Notes under the pieces: generated by a model
Databases searched by the model: none
Seen by the model: only the letters and a program-made list of their open reading frames with translations
Told to the model about the DNA's origin: nothing
Shown here: one piece after another, positions 29,105 through 39,741 of the stretch
Numbering within the stretch: the first letter of the stretch is position 1
Layout of the letters: each line of letters starts with the position of its first letter
DNA from: Rhodoglobus sp.
GTDB taxonomy: Bacteria; Actinomycetota; Actinomycetes; Actinomycetales; Microbacteriaceae
Assembly: GCA_025464445.1 (NCBI GenBank)
Contig: JAODLY010000012.1
Span: 1-57,516, forward strand
Direction of reading: 5' to 3'
Length of the DNA stretch: 57,516 nucleotides
Position numbers and translations under genes: made by a program

Positions 29105-30259
29105 ATGGACTCCGCCTGGCTGGTGCCCGCCGCCCTGGTGTTCGGGATCATTCTTGGCGCGGGAGTTTTCGCCATAGTCGCGCTCGCCGCGCGCCGCGGC
29201 CAGCACGCGGCAGACGTTGTCAGCTCCGCAGTTCCCGATGGTGTGGACCAGGTGATCGACGCGCTCGAGTCGGCCGGCGTTGTGCTCGACCCCTCGAACA
29301 ATGTCGTCAAGGCGAGCCCGGGGGCGCTGGCCTTCGGCCTCGTGTGGAACGGCGCGCTCGTGCATCCCGAACTCGTCAAACTCGTCGACCGGGTGCGCCG
29401 CGAGGGTGAACCGATAAGCGAGGAGCTGAACCTCAGTCGCGGTCCGTTCGGGGATGCGAACATCTACCTCTTCGTGCGGGTCGCGCGGCTGGGCGCGCGG
29501 TACATCCTGCTGCTCGCAGAGGACCGCACGGAGTCATACCGCCTCGACGAGGTGCGCCGAGACTTCGTCGCCAACATCAGCCATGAGCTCAAGACGCCGA
29601 TCGGGGCGGTGAGCCTGCTGGCCGAGGCGCTCGCGAGCGCATCGGATGAACCGGAGCAGGTGCGCCGATTCGCGAAGCGGCTGACAAAGGAGTCCGAACG
29701 GCTCGCGCGCATCACGCAGGAGATCATCGAACTGTCCAGGCTGCAGGCGGCGGATGCCCTGACCAAGGCAGAGCTCGTCGATATCGACCACGTGGTCGCC
29801 CTCGCGATCGACCAGAATCGCGTAGTCGCCGATTCACACAAGGTGCAGCTCGTCAGCGGAGGGGATGCCGGGGCAGAGGTCTACGGTGACGAGGCCCTGC
29901 TGGCTGTCGCGCTGCACAACCTCATCTCCAACGCCATCCAGTATTCCCCGAAAGGCTCGCGAGTCGGGGTGGGGGTCAGCCACTACGACGGGATAGTCGA
30001 GATCGCCGTGACCGACCAGGGCGTCGGCATTCCCGAGGACGACCAGGACCGGGTATTCGAACGGTTCTTCCGCACGGATCCAGCGAGAAGCAGAAACACC
30101 GGCGGCTCGGGTCTCGGCCTGAGCATCGTCAAGCATGTCGTGCAAAACCACGGCGGGGACATCCGGGTGTGGTCGCAGCCCGGCAACGGTTCGACATTCA
30201 CAATCAGGCTGCCGGAAGCGTCGCAGGCGGCAGCCGCATCCCTGGGAGCGCGCGCATGA
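29105..30259 (+). CDS. senX3: Sensor histidine kinase SenX3/PhoR-like
   Basis: The 384-residue kinase has one N-terminal TM segment (WLVPAALVFGIILGAGVFAI), a PAS-like region, and the dimerisation helix with phospho-His in FVANISHELKTPIGAVSLLA. The catalytic domain has NLISNAIQYSP, DQGVGIPEDDQDRVFERFFR and GGSGLGLSIVKHV. It senses phosphate status with PhoU/Pst. TAATCT at 29092-29097 lies seven nt before the ATG, suggesting a leaderless start. The stop overlaps regX3 (ATGA). Confidence 0.94.
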   Translation: MDSAWLVPAALVFGIILGAGVFAIVALAARRGQHAADVVSSAVPDGVDQVIDALESAGVVLDPSNNVVKASPGALAFGLVWNGALVHPELVKLVDRVRREGEPISEELNLSRGPFGDANIYLFVRVARLGARYILLLAEDRTESYRLDEVRRDFVANISHELKTPIGAVSLLAEALASASDEPEQVRRFAKRLTKESERLARITQEIIELSRLQAADALTKAELVDIDHVVALAIDQNRVVADSHKVQLVSGGDAGAEVYGDEALLAVALHNLISNAIQYSPKGSRVGVGVSHYDGIVEIAVTDQGVGIPEDDQDRVFERFFRTDPARSRNTGGSGLGLSIVKHVVQNHGGDIRVWSQPGNGSTFTIRLPEASQAAAASLGARA

Positions 30260-30936
30260 CACGGATCCTCATCGTCGAAGACGAGAAGTCGTTGAGCGAG
30301 CCGCTGGCCTATCTGCTCGGCCGCGAAGGGTACGAGACGACCATTGCCGCGGACGGCAACGTGGCCCTCGCCGAGTTCGACAAGCACGGAGCCGACCTCG
30401 TGCTGCTCGACCTGATGCTTCCCGGCCTTGCAGGCACCGAGGTATGCCGCGAGTTGCGCACCCGTTCCAGCGTGCCGATCATCATGCTCACAGCCAAAGA
30501 CAGCGAGGTCGACATCGTCGTCGGGCTCGAACTGGGTGCCGACGACTACATGACAAAGCCGTATTCGACACGGGAGTTGCTCGCGCGCATCCGGGCTGTG
30601 CTTCGCCGCAGGATCGAGACGGATGACGACCATGAGGCGATCCTCGAAGCCGGCACCGTGCGCATGGACATCGAGCGCCACACTGTCTCAGTCGGGGGCA
30701 CGGAGGTGGCGATGCCGCTCAAGGAGTACGAACTGCTCGAGCTGCTGCTGCGCAATTCGGGCCGCGTGCTCACTCGCGGGCAGCTCATCGACCGGGTGTG
30801 GGGCGCCGACTACTTCGGGGACACCAAGACCCTCGACGTGCACATCAAGCGCATCCGTTCGAAGATCGAGAAGACCCCGTCGGAGCCTGCGATGCTCGTG
30901 ACGGTGCGCGGGCTGGGCTACCGGTTCGAGGCCTAA
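30256..30936 (+). CDS. regX3: Response regulator RegX3/PhoP-like
   Basis: The 226-residue OmpR-family regulator begins MTRILIVEDEKSLSEPLAYL. It has the phospho-acceptor Asp in LVLLDLMLPG, the receiver Lys in YMTKPYS, and a winged-helix domain with MPLKEYELLELLLRNSGRVL and KTLDVHIKRIRSKIE. It should bind the PHO box before pstS. The start overlaps the senX3 stop, and the last four bases overlap the convergent lipoprotein gene. Confidence 0.95.
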   Translation: MTRILIVEDEKSLSEPLAYLLGREGYETTIAADGNVALAEFDKHGADLVLLDLMLPGLAGTEVCRELRTRSSVPIIMLTAKDSEVDIVVGLELGADDYMTKPYSTRELLARIRAVLRRRIETDDDHEAILEAGTVRMDIERHTVSVGGTEVAMPLKEYELLELLLRNSGRVLTRGQLIDRVWGADYFGDTKTLDVHIKRIRSKIEKTPSEPAMLVTVRGLGYRFEA

Positions 30937-31439
30937 TTTCGCAGGATGTCCGGCGGCTTGAGGTCTTTGTATTGCGGCAGGGTCGCGTCGAGCACTGGCA
31001 CGAGCAGTTCTTTGCCGGGTGAGTCGCCGACCTGGAAGTAAACGGGATACAGCGCGCCCGGCTTGACTCCGGGGTTCAGGATGATGATCTGCGGCTGTCC
31101 GACAGCGTTGCCGAACGACGCGGTGTCGCTCGACCTGACCGACTTCATAATTGCCGTCTTACCGGTTCCCGACACGTACTGCAGGTTCACGTTGGCGATC
31201 TTCGAGCCCTTGTTGATGAAGGTGACGAGCAGGCTGAACGCCTTGCCATCATCGCTCGCGAGTGCGATGACGTTGCGCACATCCACGTCACCGACAGTCG
31301 TGCCGACGCCGTCGCTCGGGTCGTAGTGGATGAGGGTCGCCTGCTGGGCCATGAATGTGCAGCCCGAGGTGCCTGCGAGCAGCGCTCCGGCCAGAATCAT
31401 GGATGCCACTGCACGGGCGACCGGGGTGCGTCGTATCAC
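30933..31439 (-). CDS. Secreted lipoprotein of unknown function
   Basis: The 168-residue precursor has a signal peptide (AVASMILAGALLAGTSGC) with lipobox TSGC, and then a beta-rich domain of about 140 residues with VRNVIALASDDGKAFSLLVT and an Ig-like look. GTG at 31439 is the start. Homologues in actinobacteria are uncharacterised. Its position opposite regX3, with a 4-bp overlap, may link it to the phosphate response, but this is inference only. Confidence 0.72.
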   Translation of the reverse strand: MIRRTPVARAVASMILAGALLAGTSGCTFMAQQATLIHYDPSDGVGTTVGDVDVRNVIALASDDGKAFSLLVTFINKGSKIANVNLQYVSGTGKTAIMKSVRSSDTASFGNAVGQPQIIILNPGVKPGALYPVYFQVGDSPGKELLVPVLDATLPQYKDLKPPDILRN

Positions 31440-31539
31440 GGCACCAGCTTATCGACCCTCGCCCGCGGCGGTGGAGTTAGGCAAGCCTTACTTCGAATCG
31501 CCTGTGATAAACTAGGTGTCTTCGAAAGGGCACCCATTC

Positions 31540-32022
31540 ATGTTGTTTGAGGTCGGCGAGACTGTTGTTTATCCCCACCACGGCGCTGCAACCATCTCCG
31601 AGGTGAAGACCAGGATCGTCAAGGGCGAGGAAAAGCTCTACCTCAAACTGCGCGTGACCCAGGGAGACCTGACGATCGAGGTGCCCGCCGAGAACGTCGA
31701 TCTCGTCGGTGTGCGCGACGTTATCGGCAAAGAGGGCCTCGACAAGGTGTTCGAGGTGCTTCGCGCCCCATTCACTGAAGAGCCGACAAACTGGTCGCGC
31801 CGGTACAAGGCAAACCTCGAAAAGCTCGCGTCCGGCGACGTCATCAAGGTTTCAGAGGTGGTTCGCGACCTGTGGCGCCGTGACCAGGACCGTGGCCTTT
31901 CCGCCGGCGAGAAGCGCATGCTCGCCAAGGCACGCCAGATCCTGATCTCCGAGCTCGCGCTCGCGGAGAAGACCGACGAGGAAAAGGCTTCGACAGTTCT
32001 CGACGAGGTCCTGGCTTCCTAA
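31540..32022 (+). CDS. carD: CarD-family transcriptional regulator
   Basis: The 160-residue protein begins [20 protein letters not shown], the RNA-polymerase-interacting Tudor-like domain. A helical DNA-binding domain follows with [40 protein letters not shown] and a conserved Trp. CarD stabilises open complexes at rRNA and other promoters. The ATG at 31540 has AAAGGG nine nt upstream and is preferred over an in-frame ATG eight codons earlier. TAAACT at 31508-31513 may be its -10. ispDF follows after 18 bp. Confidence 0.94.
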   Translation: MLFEVGETVVYPHHGAATISEVKTRIVKGEEKLYLKLRVTQGDLTIEVPAENVDLVGVRDVIGKEGLDKVFEVLRAPFTEEPTNWSRRYKANLEKLASGDVIKVSEVVRDLWRRDQDRGLSAGEKRMLAKARQILISELALAEKTDEEKASTVLDEVLAS

Positions 32023-32040
32023 GGCGTCGAGCCCGCTGAC

Positions 32041-33204
32041 ATGACGATGCCAACAACGGCTGTCATCGTCGTTGCTGCCGGCAGCGGCTCGCGCCTCGGC
32101 GCTGCCGGGCCGAAGGCATTCGCCGAGCTCGCCGGACGCACAATTCTCGAGCGTTCGCTCGACTGTGTGTTCGGAGCCGCAGAACCGGCCCAGGTGATCG
32201 TGGTAGCGCCGGCCTCGCATCTTGCCGCCGCGCGTGCGATCGCGCTGCGCTGCGCTGGTGCCGCCGCCGAGTATGTGACTGTTGTCGCGGGCGGCGACAG
32301 CAGGCAGGCATCCGTCGCGGCGGGGATCGCCGTGCTGTCGGCCGAAGTCGAGACTGTGCTCGTCCACGATGCTGCGCGGGCACTCGCGCCGTGCGCCCTC
32401 TTCGACCGGGTGGCAAGAGCTGTCGCGGGCAGCGGGCGCGGCGTCATCCCGAGTTTGCCGGTCACCGACACGATAAAGCGGATAAATCCGGATGCCACGG
32501 TGCTCGACACCGTCGACCGCGCTGATCTCGTGCACGTGCAGACCCCCCAGGGTTTCCCGCGGGCGGCTTTCGTCACCGCCTACGCCGCGGCCACCCGCGA
32601 GTACACGGACGACGCCGCGCTCTACGCCGCCGCCGGCCACGAGGTGGAGGTGGTCGACGGCGAGTCACGTGCGTTCAAGATCACCACGACCTGGGACCTG
32701 CGCCGCGCCGAGACGATGCTGGGTGCCACGAGCGTGTACCGCACAGGTGTCGGGGTCGATGTGCACGCGTACGAGGCGGCGCAGCCACTGTGGCTCGGCG
32801 GGCTGTACTGGCCAGACGAGGTGGGTCTCGCCGGCCACTCTGACGGCGACGCCATGTGCCACGCGCTGTGTGACGCACTGCTGTCCGCTGCTGGGCTCGG
32901 GGACCTCGGCGGGCGCTTCGGCGTCGACGATCCGCGCTTCGCCGACGCCCACGGTGACGTCTTCATCGCCGAGACCATCGCGCTCGTGAATGGCGCCGGT
33001 TATTCGGTGAGCAACGTTTCGCTGCAGCTCGTGGCGAAGCATCCCCGGCTCGGGGCCCGCCGCATGGAGCTGGAAAGCCACCTCAGCGAGCTCGTCGGCG
33101 CCCCGGTGAGCGTCGCAGCCACGACATCGGACGGGCTCGGCTTCACCGGCAAAGGCGAGGGCGTCGCGGTAATAGCGACGGCTCTTGTGCACCACGATCG
33201 CTAA
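32041..33204 (+). CDS. ispDF: Bifunctional IspD-IspF (MEP pathway)
   Basis: The 387-residue fusion has an IspD half (to about 225) with VVAAGSGSRLGAAGPKAFAE, the VHDAARALAP segment and VQTPQGFPRAAF. The IspF half starts about residue 230 with TGVGVDVHAYE and HSDGDAMCHALCDALLSAAG (metal Asp/His), then GLGFTGKGEGV. Together they catalyse the CDP-ME and ME-cPP steps of isoprenoid synthesis. It lacks IspE, as expected for this fusion. The stop TAA is part of the -10 of cysS. Confidence 0.95.
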   Translation: MTMPTTAVIVVAAGSGSRLGAAGPKAFAELAGRTILERSLDCVFGAAEPAQVIVVAPASHLAAARAIALRCAGAAAEYVTVVAGGDSRQASVAAGIAVLSAEVETVLVHDAARALAPCALFDRVARAVAGSGRGVIPSLPVTDTIKRINPDATVLDTVDRADLVHVQTPQGFPRAAFVTAYAAATREYTDDAALYAAAGHEVEVVDGESRAFKITTTWDLRRAETMLGATSVYRTGVGVDVHAYEAAQPLWLGGLYWPDEVGLAGHSDGDAMCHALCDALLSAAGLGDLGGRFGVDDPRFADAHGDVFIAETIALVNGAGYSVSNVSLQLVAKHPRLGARRMELESHLSELVGAPVSVAATTSDGLGFTGKGEGVAVIATALVHHDR

Positions 33205-33207
33205 ACT
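33202..33207 (+). promoter_or_regulatory. -10 element of cysS (leaderless)
   Basis: TAAACT lies six nt before the GTG of cysS and contains the TAA stop of ispDF. The same hexamer precedes carD and the GNAT gene at 53897. No Shine-Dalgarno sequence is present at the cysS start. Confidence 0.5.
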
Positions 33208-33213
33208 TGCCCG

Positions 33214-34635
33214 GTGACAGTCCGCCTCTACGACTCCAGGGCACAGGCCACCACCGACTTCGTCCCGCTCGTGGACGGCAAGGCCAGCCTGTACGTCTGC
33301 GGGCCCACCGTGCAGTCCAGCCCGCACATCGGGCACCTGCGTTCCGCGCTCGTCTATGACCTGTGGCGCCGCTGGCTGACCTACCGCGGATTCGACGTCA
33401 CGCTCGTGCGCAACGTCACCGACATCGACGACAAGATCCTCGATGCCGCGGCGCAAGGCTCGACCCGCGGAGGCGAACAGTGGTGGGCGCTGGCCTACAG
33501 GTTCGAGTTGGAGTTCACGTCGGGCTACTCGCGGCTGGGCATCCAGGCACCGACCTATGAGCCGCGAGCGACAGCGTCGATCGCGGAGATGCGCGACCTC
33601 ATCCAGCGGCTCATCGATTCCGGCCACGCCTACGCCGCCGCGGGAGATGTGTACTTCGACACCGCCAGCTGGCCGGCCTACGGCGAGCTGACCCGGCAGA
33701 AGCCGGACTCCATGGAAGCCGCAGCGGACGCCGATCCGCGCGGCAAGCGCGATCCTCGCGACTTCGCGCTCTGGAAGGGCCACAAGGCAGAAGAGCCCGC
33801 CTCCGCGGCGTGGCCTTCGCCCTGGGGCGACGGACGGCCGGGATGGCACATCGAGTGCTCGGCGATGTCGCGCCGCTATCTCGGGGCGGCTTTCGACATC
33901 CACGGCGGCGGCCTCGACCTGCGCTTTCCGCACCACGAGAACGAACTCGCCCAGTCCACGGCGGCCGGCGACGAGTTCGCGAGCTACTGGGTGCACAACG
34001 GTCTCGTGAACATCAACGGCCAGAAGATGTCCAAGTCGCTGGGCAACTCGATCTTCGCCGCCGAGTTTCTCGCGCAGGCACGACCGCTTGTCGTGCGCTA
34101 CTACCTGGGCAGCGCGCACTACCGCTCGACCATCGACTACCACGACGGCGCGCTCGTCGAGGCGGAGGCGGCGCTCGAACGCATCGAGGTGTTCCTTTCG
34201 CGTGCCGACCGGCGCCTTGACGGCACGAGGTTCGCCGGCAGCGGCGTCGAGCTCGTTCCAGACGCGTTCGCCGAGGCAATGGATGACGACCTCGCGGTGC
34301 CGCAGGCGCTGGCTGTTCTCCACGAGACAGTCCGCTCCGGCAACGCGGCGCTCGACAACGAGGATCTCGCCGCGGTAGCCGCCGCCCGCGGTCAGGTGCT
34401 CGCCATGACCGAGCTGCTCGGCATCAACCCGCTTTCCCCGCAATGGCACGGTGGGGGCTCTGCGCCCGCCGAGAGGGCGCTCGCCTCCCTCGTCGAGAGT
34501 CTCATCGCCGACCGCGATGCTGCCCGCGCGGCGAAGGATTTCAGCGCGGCCGACAGGATCCGTGATGAACTGTCCGCTGCAGGGATCTCGGTCGAGGACA
34601 GCCCAGCCGGATCACATTGGAGCATTACATCGTGA
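33214..34635 (+). CDS. cysS: Cysteinyl-tRNA synthetase
   Basis: The 473-residue class I synthetase has [14 protein letters not shown] with HIGH at 38-41 and a zinc-binding Cys, [15 protein letters not shown] and [20 protein letters not shown] in the active site, and [11 protein letters not shown]-terminal anticodon-binding domain follows. It is not the MshC ligase, because it keeps the tRNA-binding C-terminal region. The start GTG is probably leaderless. Its TGA overlaps the GTG of rlmB. Confidence 0.97.
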   Translation: MTVRLYDSRAQATTDFVPLVDGKASLYVCGPTVQSSPHIGHLRSALVYDLWRRWLTYRGFDVTLVRNVTDIDDKILDAAAQGSTRGGEQWWALAYRFELEFTSGYSRLGIQAPTYEPRATASIAEMRDLIQRLIDSGHAYAAAGDVYFDTASWPAYGELTRQKPDSMEAAADADPRGKRDPRDFALWKGHKAEEPASAAWPSPWGDGRPGWHIECSAMSRRYLGAAFDIHGGGLDLRFPHHENELAQSTAAGDEFASYWVHNGLVNINGQKMSKSLGNSIFAAEFLAQARPLVVRYYLGSAHYRSTIDYHDGALVEAEAALERIEVFLSRADRRLDGTRFAGSGVELVPDAFAEAMDDDLAVPQALAVLHETVRSGNAALDNEDLAAVAAARGQVLAMTELLGINPLSPQWHGGGSAPAERALASLVESLIADRDAARAAKDFSAADRIRDELSAAGISVEDSPAGSHWSITS

Positions 34636-35639
34636 AAAACCCAGGCAACAAGCCCCGCGCGGGCGCCGTGCGCAAGGCCCGCAAGGGCCCGCAGGTCGGC
34701 TCGGGCGGCCAGGGCCGCCAGGCGCTCGAGGGCAAGAAGCCCACGCCTAAGGCCGAGGATCGCCCGTACCACCCCGCGGGAAAGCGCAAGGCTGCCTCCG
34801 AGCGCTTCGAGGCCGCAGGTGGTCGCAAGAAGCCGCAGGCCGATGCCCAGGTGAGGCCTCGACAGGCTCGATCCACGAAGAGCAGCGACGAGTCCGAGAT
34901 GGTGACGGGCCGCAATTCGGTGCTAGAGGCCCTGCGTGCCAAGATCCCGGTTACGACGTTGTACATGGCCTCGCGGATCGAGTTCGACGACAGGGTCAAG
35001 GAGATCCTGTCGATCGCCAACGGCCGCGGCATCCCCGTGCTCGAGGTCATGCGCCCCGAGCTCGACCGGCTCGCCGGCTTCGACTCCGTGCACCAGGGCG
35101 TCGCCCTCAAGGTGCCGCCGTATGACTACGCGCACCCGATGGAGCTGCTCGACAAGGTCATCTCGCGCGGCCAGGTTCCGCTGCTCGTCGCACTCGACGG
35201 CATCACCGACCCCCGGAACCTCGGAGCGATCATCCGCTCCGTCGCCGCGTTCGGCGGGCACGGGGTCATCGTGCCGCAACGCCGCTCGGTGGGGCTCACG
35301 GCATCCGCGTGGAAGACCTCGGCGGGGGCGGCGGCGCGCACGCCGGTGGCGATGGCCTCGAACCTGACCCAGACGATCAAGGCCTACAAGGAGCGCGGCA
35401 TCTTCGTGCTCGGCCTCGACGGCGGCGGTTCTGTCCAGCTACCGGACCTCGCGCTTGCGAAGGAGCCCGTGCTCGTGGTCGTCGGCAGCGAGGGCAAGGG
35501 CCTCTCGCGCCTCGTGACCGAGAACTGCGACGCGGTCGTCTCCATCCCGATCAGCGCGTCGACCGAGTCGCTCAACGCCGGCATCGCGGCGAGCGTCACC
35601 CTTTACGAGATCGCGCGGCTGCGCGCCGCGAAGCGATAG
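34632..35639 (+). CDS. rlmB: 23S rRNA 2'-O-methyltransferase, RlmB-type SpoU family
   Basis: The 335-residue protein has a basic, Gly/Lys-rich disordered N-terminus of about 80 residues. The substrate-binding domain is MVTGRNSVLEALRAKIPVTT. The SPOUT knot has motif 1 NLGAIIRSVAAFGGHGVIVP, motif 2 VVGSEGKGLSRLV and motif 3 SIPISASTESLNAGIAASV. The GTG at 34632 overlaps the cysS stop. The disordered linker contains a copy of the dispersed TCGACARGCTCGAT repeat, translated as part of RQARSTKSS. Confidence 0.95.
   Translation: MKNPGNKPRAGAVRKARKGPQVGSGGQGRQALEGKKPTPKAEDRPYHPAGKRKAASERFEAAGGRKKPQADAQVRPRQARSTKSSDESEMVTGRNSVLEALRAKIPVTTLYMASRIEFDDRVKEILSIANGRGIPVLEVMRPELDRLAGFDSVHQGVALKVPPYDYAHPMELLDKVISRGQVPLLVALDGITDPRNLGAIIRSVAAFGGHGVIVPQRRSVGLTASAWKTSAGAAARTPVAMASNLTQTIKAYKERGIFVLGLDGGGSVQLPDLALAKEPVLVVVGSEGKGLSRLVTENCDAVVSIPISASTESLNAGIAASVTLYEIARLRAAKR
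34859..34872 (+). repeat. Dispersed 14-bp motif TCGACARGCTCGAT (copy 2)
   Basis: TCGACAGGCTCGAT lies inside the low-complexity linker of rlmB. Presence in a coding region that tolerates insertion supports a mobile or REP-like origin rather than a regulatory site. Confidence 0.5.
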
Positions 35640-35744
35640 TACTTGTAATCGATGCTCCTGCGGTCGATGACGACCGTCGATACCAGGCGCGGCATGCTTG
35701 TGGGCGGGACGCAATCACGTGCCTCGAGTACGAATTGCGCCGCG

Positions 35745-37121
35745 CTAGCTCTCCCAGACTGTCTTGAGGTTGCAGAACTCCCGGATTCCCGCAGCTGCGA
35801 GCTCCCGTCCGAAACCCGAATGCTTGATTCCTCCGAACGGAAGTTCGGGGTAGGAGATCGTCATGCCGTTGACGAACACGGCACCAGCCTCAAGTTCGGT
35901 TTCGAATCGTGCGCGCTCGTCTTCGTCGCGGGTCCATACGGCCGAGCTGAGACCAAAATCGGTCGCGTTGGCCAATTCGATCGCCTCGTCGACGCCCTGC
36001 ACGCGGTAGACCGTCGCGACAGGCCCGAACGTCTCCTCAAGGTGTATGCGCATTGCGGGAGTCACATCGCTGATGACCGTCGGGGGATAGAAGAAACCGG
36101 GTCCCTCGGGCAGGCGGCCACCCGTGAGCACCGTCGCGCCCTTGGCGATGGCATCCTCAACGAGCTCCACGATGTCGTTGCGCCCCGACTCCGTCGATAT
36201 GGGACCGAGCTGTGTGCCGTCGGCAAAAGGGTCGCCCATGACAACACGTCCCATCGCCTCTGCGAAACCTGCGGTGAACTCCTCATAGACCGACGCATGC
36301 ACAATGAACCGCTTGGCAGCGATACACGACTGCCCCGCGTTGACCAGCCGGGCATCTACCGCCATACGGACCGCGGCATCCAGGTCAGCACTGGGCATGA
36401 CGATGAATGGGTCAGACCCGCCCAGTTCGAGCACTGCCTTCTTCACCTGGGCGGCGGCCGTCGACGCCACGGCGCGCCCCGCCGGCTCTGAGCCGGTGAG
36501 CGTGATGGCGCGCACACGCCGGTCTTCGACGATGGCCGCTACCTCGCCAGAGCCAATGAGCAGAGTTGCGAATGCTCCATCCGGGAAACCACCGCGAGAG
36601 AACAACGTGTCCAGGTACAGGGCCGACAGGGGCACATTGGAGGCGTGCTTGAGTAAGCCGGTGTTGCCAGCCATGAGCGCGGGAGCCGCGAAACGTATGA
36701 CCTGCCACAGCGGATAGTTCCATGGCATGACCGCGAGCACAACGCCGAGCGGCTGGTAGCGGGCGAGGGCGCGAGAGGCGCCGACGCTCGATGGATCTGC
36801 GAGAGGCTCGTCGGCGAGAAACCCTTCGGCATGAGCGGCGTAGAAGCGCATCCCCCTGGCGCACTTCAGTACCTCGGCCCGCGCTCCGGCGATAGGTCGT
36901 CCCATCTCGCGGGTGATCCCCTCAGCCACCGTTTCTACGTCGTCCTCGAGCAACTGCGCTGCCGCCAGCATCCATGCGGCACGTTCTGCGAACGTGCTCT
37001 GGCGGAGGCGGCGGAATGCGGCATCAGCACGCCGGACCCTTTCCTCCACCTCCGCCGAGGTGTGCTGGTCGTATGTCTTCTCGGTCTCGCCGGTCGTCGG
37101 GTTAATCGTCGCGATCGCCAT
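35745..37121 (-). CDS. gabD: NAD(P)-dependent succinate-semialdehyde dehydrogenase (aldehyde dehydrogenase)
   Basis: The 458-residue enzyme has the ALDH signatures PWNYPLWQVIRFAAPALMAG, the catalytic Glu region LELGGSDPFIVMPSAD and the catalytic Cys in NAGQSCIAAKRFIV, with a late FGGIKHSGFGRELAAAG. Its length of about 455 residues and N-terminus MAIATINPTTGETEKTYDQH match the short GabD class. It would oxidise succinate semialdehyde to succinate; substrate choice is inferred. The 105 bp before rlmB show no gene. Confidence 0.85.
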   Translation of the reverse strand: MAIATINPTTGETEKTYDQHTSAEVEERVRRADAAFRRLRQSTFAERAAWMLAAAQLLEDDVETVAEGITREMGRPIAGARAEVLKCARGMRFYAAHAEGFLADEPLADPSSVGASRALARYQPLGVVLAVMPWNYPLWQVIRFAAPALMAGNTGLLKHASNVPLSALYLDTLFSRGGFPDGAFATLLIGSGEVAAIVEDRRVRAITLTGSEPAGRAVASTAAAQVKKAVLELGGSDPFIVMPSADLDAAVRMAVDARLVNAGQSCIAAKRFIVHASVYEEFTAGFAEAMGRVVMGDPFADGTQLGPISTESGRNDIVELVEDAIAKGATVLTGGRLPEGPGFFYPPTVISDVTPAMRIHLEETFGPVATVYRVQGVDEAIELANATDFGLSSAVWTRDEDERARFETELEAGAVFVNGMTISYPELPFGGIKHSGFGRELAAAGIREFCNLKTVWES

Positions 37122-37162
37122 TGTGCTCCTCGTTGTGTGGTCGGTGGGTCAGGAAGGAAGGA

Positions 37163-37288
37163 TCAGGCGAACACCTCGGGATGCCCGTCCGAGTTCGAGT
37201 CGGGTTCGCCGGATGTGCCCGCCAAGCTGGCGTTCCGGCGGTCGCATCGCAAGCGAAGCGGAAAGCGCGGTTGAGTTCGAGAAATCAT
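37163..37288 (-). CDS. Possible 41-residue small protein downstream of the DUF4032 gene
   Basis: An ATG at 37288 opens a 41-codon frame starting MISRTQPRFPLRLRCDRRNA, with a basic first half and an acidic Ser-rich second half. GAAGG lies seven nt upstream and the ATG sits two bases after the DUF4032 stop, which fits an operon. No homology is recognised, so a chance frame is possible. Confidence 0.3.
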   Translation of the reverse strand: MISRTQPRFPLRLRCDRRNASLAGTSGEPDSNSDGHPEVFA

Positions 37289-37290
37289 GG

Positions 37291-38577
37291 TCAGACCTTC
37301 GAGCGCCAGTCTTCTTCCGCGCCGGGGTCGAGTATCGAGATCGGCGCCGTGAACACGCCGGTCGGCGGGTCGATGATCGTCGCCTCGTCACGGCGGTGGC
37401 GCAGCACCGTGTCGACATAGCTCGAAACCGCTTCGGCGAGCGGGATGTCCCGACCCTCGTTCTGCGACAGGTACCACCGGTGGTCGAGCAACTGGTGGAA
37501 GATCTCGGCCGGCTCGAGCTTGCCCTTGAGCTCTTTCGGGATGGCGCGGATCACCGGCTCGAACACCCGCGCCGCCCACTCGTGCGCAACGACTTCCTCG
37601 TCCATCGACTGCTTGTCGAACGCTGCCCGGTACGAGTCGAGGTCGTTGAGCAGTCGCCGGGCCTGGTTCTCCTGCGCGTCGAGTCCGGTGAGCCGAAGCA
37701 GGCGGCGGGAGTGATGGCCGGCGTCGACGACCTTCGGCTGGATCCGCACCTGGGTGCCCGTCTCATCCGTCTTGATCGCGAGCTCCTCGATGTCGAAGCC
37801 GAGGTTGTTGAGCCGCTCGACCCGCTGGTTGATGCGCCAGCGCTCCGATTGGGCGAACTCCTCCGGCGCCGTGAGCTCTTTCCACAGGGTGCGATACTGC
37901 GCCACGATCCGGTTGCTGATCTCGACGGCGTCGATGTCTTCCTCGAGCCGTCCACCCGCCTGCAGATCGAGCAGCTCGCCGGCGATGTTGATCCGGGCGA
38001 TCTCGAGATCGTTCTCGCGCTGGCCGTTCGAGAGCCCGTCGTAGAGCTGGCCGGTCTCAGCGTCAACGAGGTAGGCGGCGAATGCGCCGGCATCCCGCAA
38101 GAAGAGCGTATTGGAGAGGGATACGTCACCCCAGAAGAAGCCGATGATGTGCAGCCGCACAAGCAGTACGGCGAGGGCGTCGACGAGCCGGGTCGCAGTC
38201 TCCGGGCGCAGGCTTTGCGAGTACAGCGCCCGGTACGGCAGCGAGAATCTCAGGTGCCGCGTGACGAGCACCGACTCGAGTGGCTCGCCTTTCGCCGACG
38301 TGCGATTGGTGATGACCGCGACAGGGTCGACGCAGGGGATGTCAAGGCGCTGCAGCGTGCGCAGCATCTCGTACTCGCGTTTGGCGAGCTCTGCGGATGT
38401 CTCTTTGATCGCCACCACGTAGCCACTGAGATTGACGAACCGCACGACATGCCGCGAGATGCCCTTGGGTAGCGCGGCGATCGTGTCATCCGGCCAGGTC
38501 TCCAGCGGAAGGCTCCACGGCAGGTCGAGCAGCGCCGGGTCGACGGTTGCCGCCGTGATGTTAAGTGAGCCGCTCAT
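37291..38577 (-). CDS. DUF4032 protein with kinase-like fold
   Basis: The 428-residue protein has an N-terminal kinase-like lobe: FVNLSGYVVAIKETSAELAK gives the VxIK Lys, and GFFWGDVSLSNTLFLRD resembles the HxD catalytic loop with Asp and Asn, followed by YLVDAETG. The DUF4032 domain fills the C-terminal half with RWYLSQNEGRDIPLAEAVSS. It may phosphorylate a small molecule or lipid; the substrate is unknown. AAGGA lies eight nt before the ATG. It follows the MsiK-type ATPase on the same strand, separated by a perfect palindrome. Confidence 0.75.
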   Translation of the reverse strand: MSGSLNITAATVDPALLDLPWSLPLETWPDDTIAALPKGISRHVVRFVNLSGYVVAIKETSAELAKREYEMLRTLQRLDIPCVDPVAVITNRTSAKGEPLESVLVTRHLRFSLPYRALYSQSLRPETATRLVDALAVLLVRLHIIGFFWGDVSLSNTLFLRDAGAFAAYLVDAETGQLYDGLSNGQRENDLEIARINIAGELLDLQAGGRLEEDIDAVEISNRIVAQYRTLWKELTAPEEFAQSERWRINQRVERLNNLGFDIEELAIKTDETGTQVRIQPKVVDAGHHSRRLLRLTGLDAQENQARRLLNDLDSYRAAFDKQSMDEEVVAHEWAARVFEPVIRAIPKELKGKLEPAEIFHQLLDHRWYLSQNEGRDIPLAEAVSSYVDTVLRHRRDEATIIDPPTGVFTAPISILDPGAEEDWRSKV

Positions 38578-38592
38578 GGGTTCCTTAAAGCA

Positions 38593-38626
38593 GATCGAGC
38601 TTGTCGAGATCTCGACAAGCTCGATC
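38593..38626. terminator. Perfect 34-bp palindrome between msiK-like and DUF4032 genes
   Basis: The stretch is an exact palindrome with GAGATCTC at its centre, and it consists of two TCGACAAGCTCGAT motifs in inverted orientation. It can form a 15-16 bp stem in RNA. Only a short T-rich run follows, so it could be a partial terminator, an mRNA stabiliser for the ATPase transcript, or a REP-like repeat. Confidence 0.65.
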
Positions 38627-38640
38627 CGCGAGTCGCATAA

Positions 38641-39741
<1,101 letters not shown>

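Noticed and set aside
35640..35744. Possible gene between rlmB and the aldehyde dehydrogenase
   Set aside because: No frame with a start, Shine-Dalgarno sequence or recognisable product was found.
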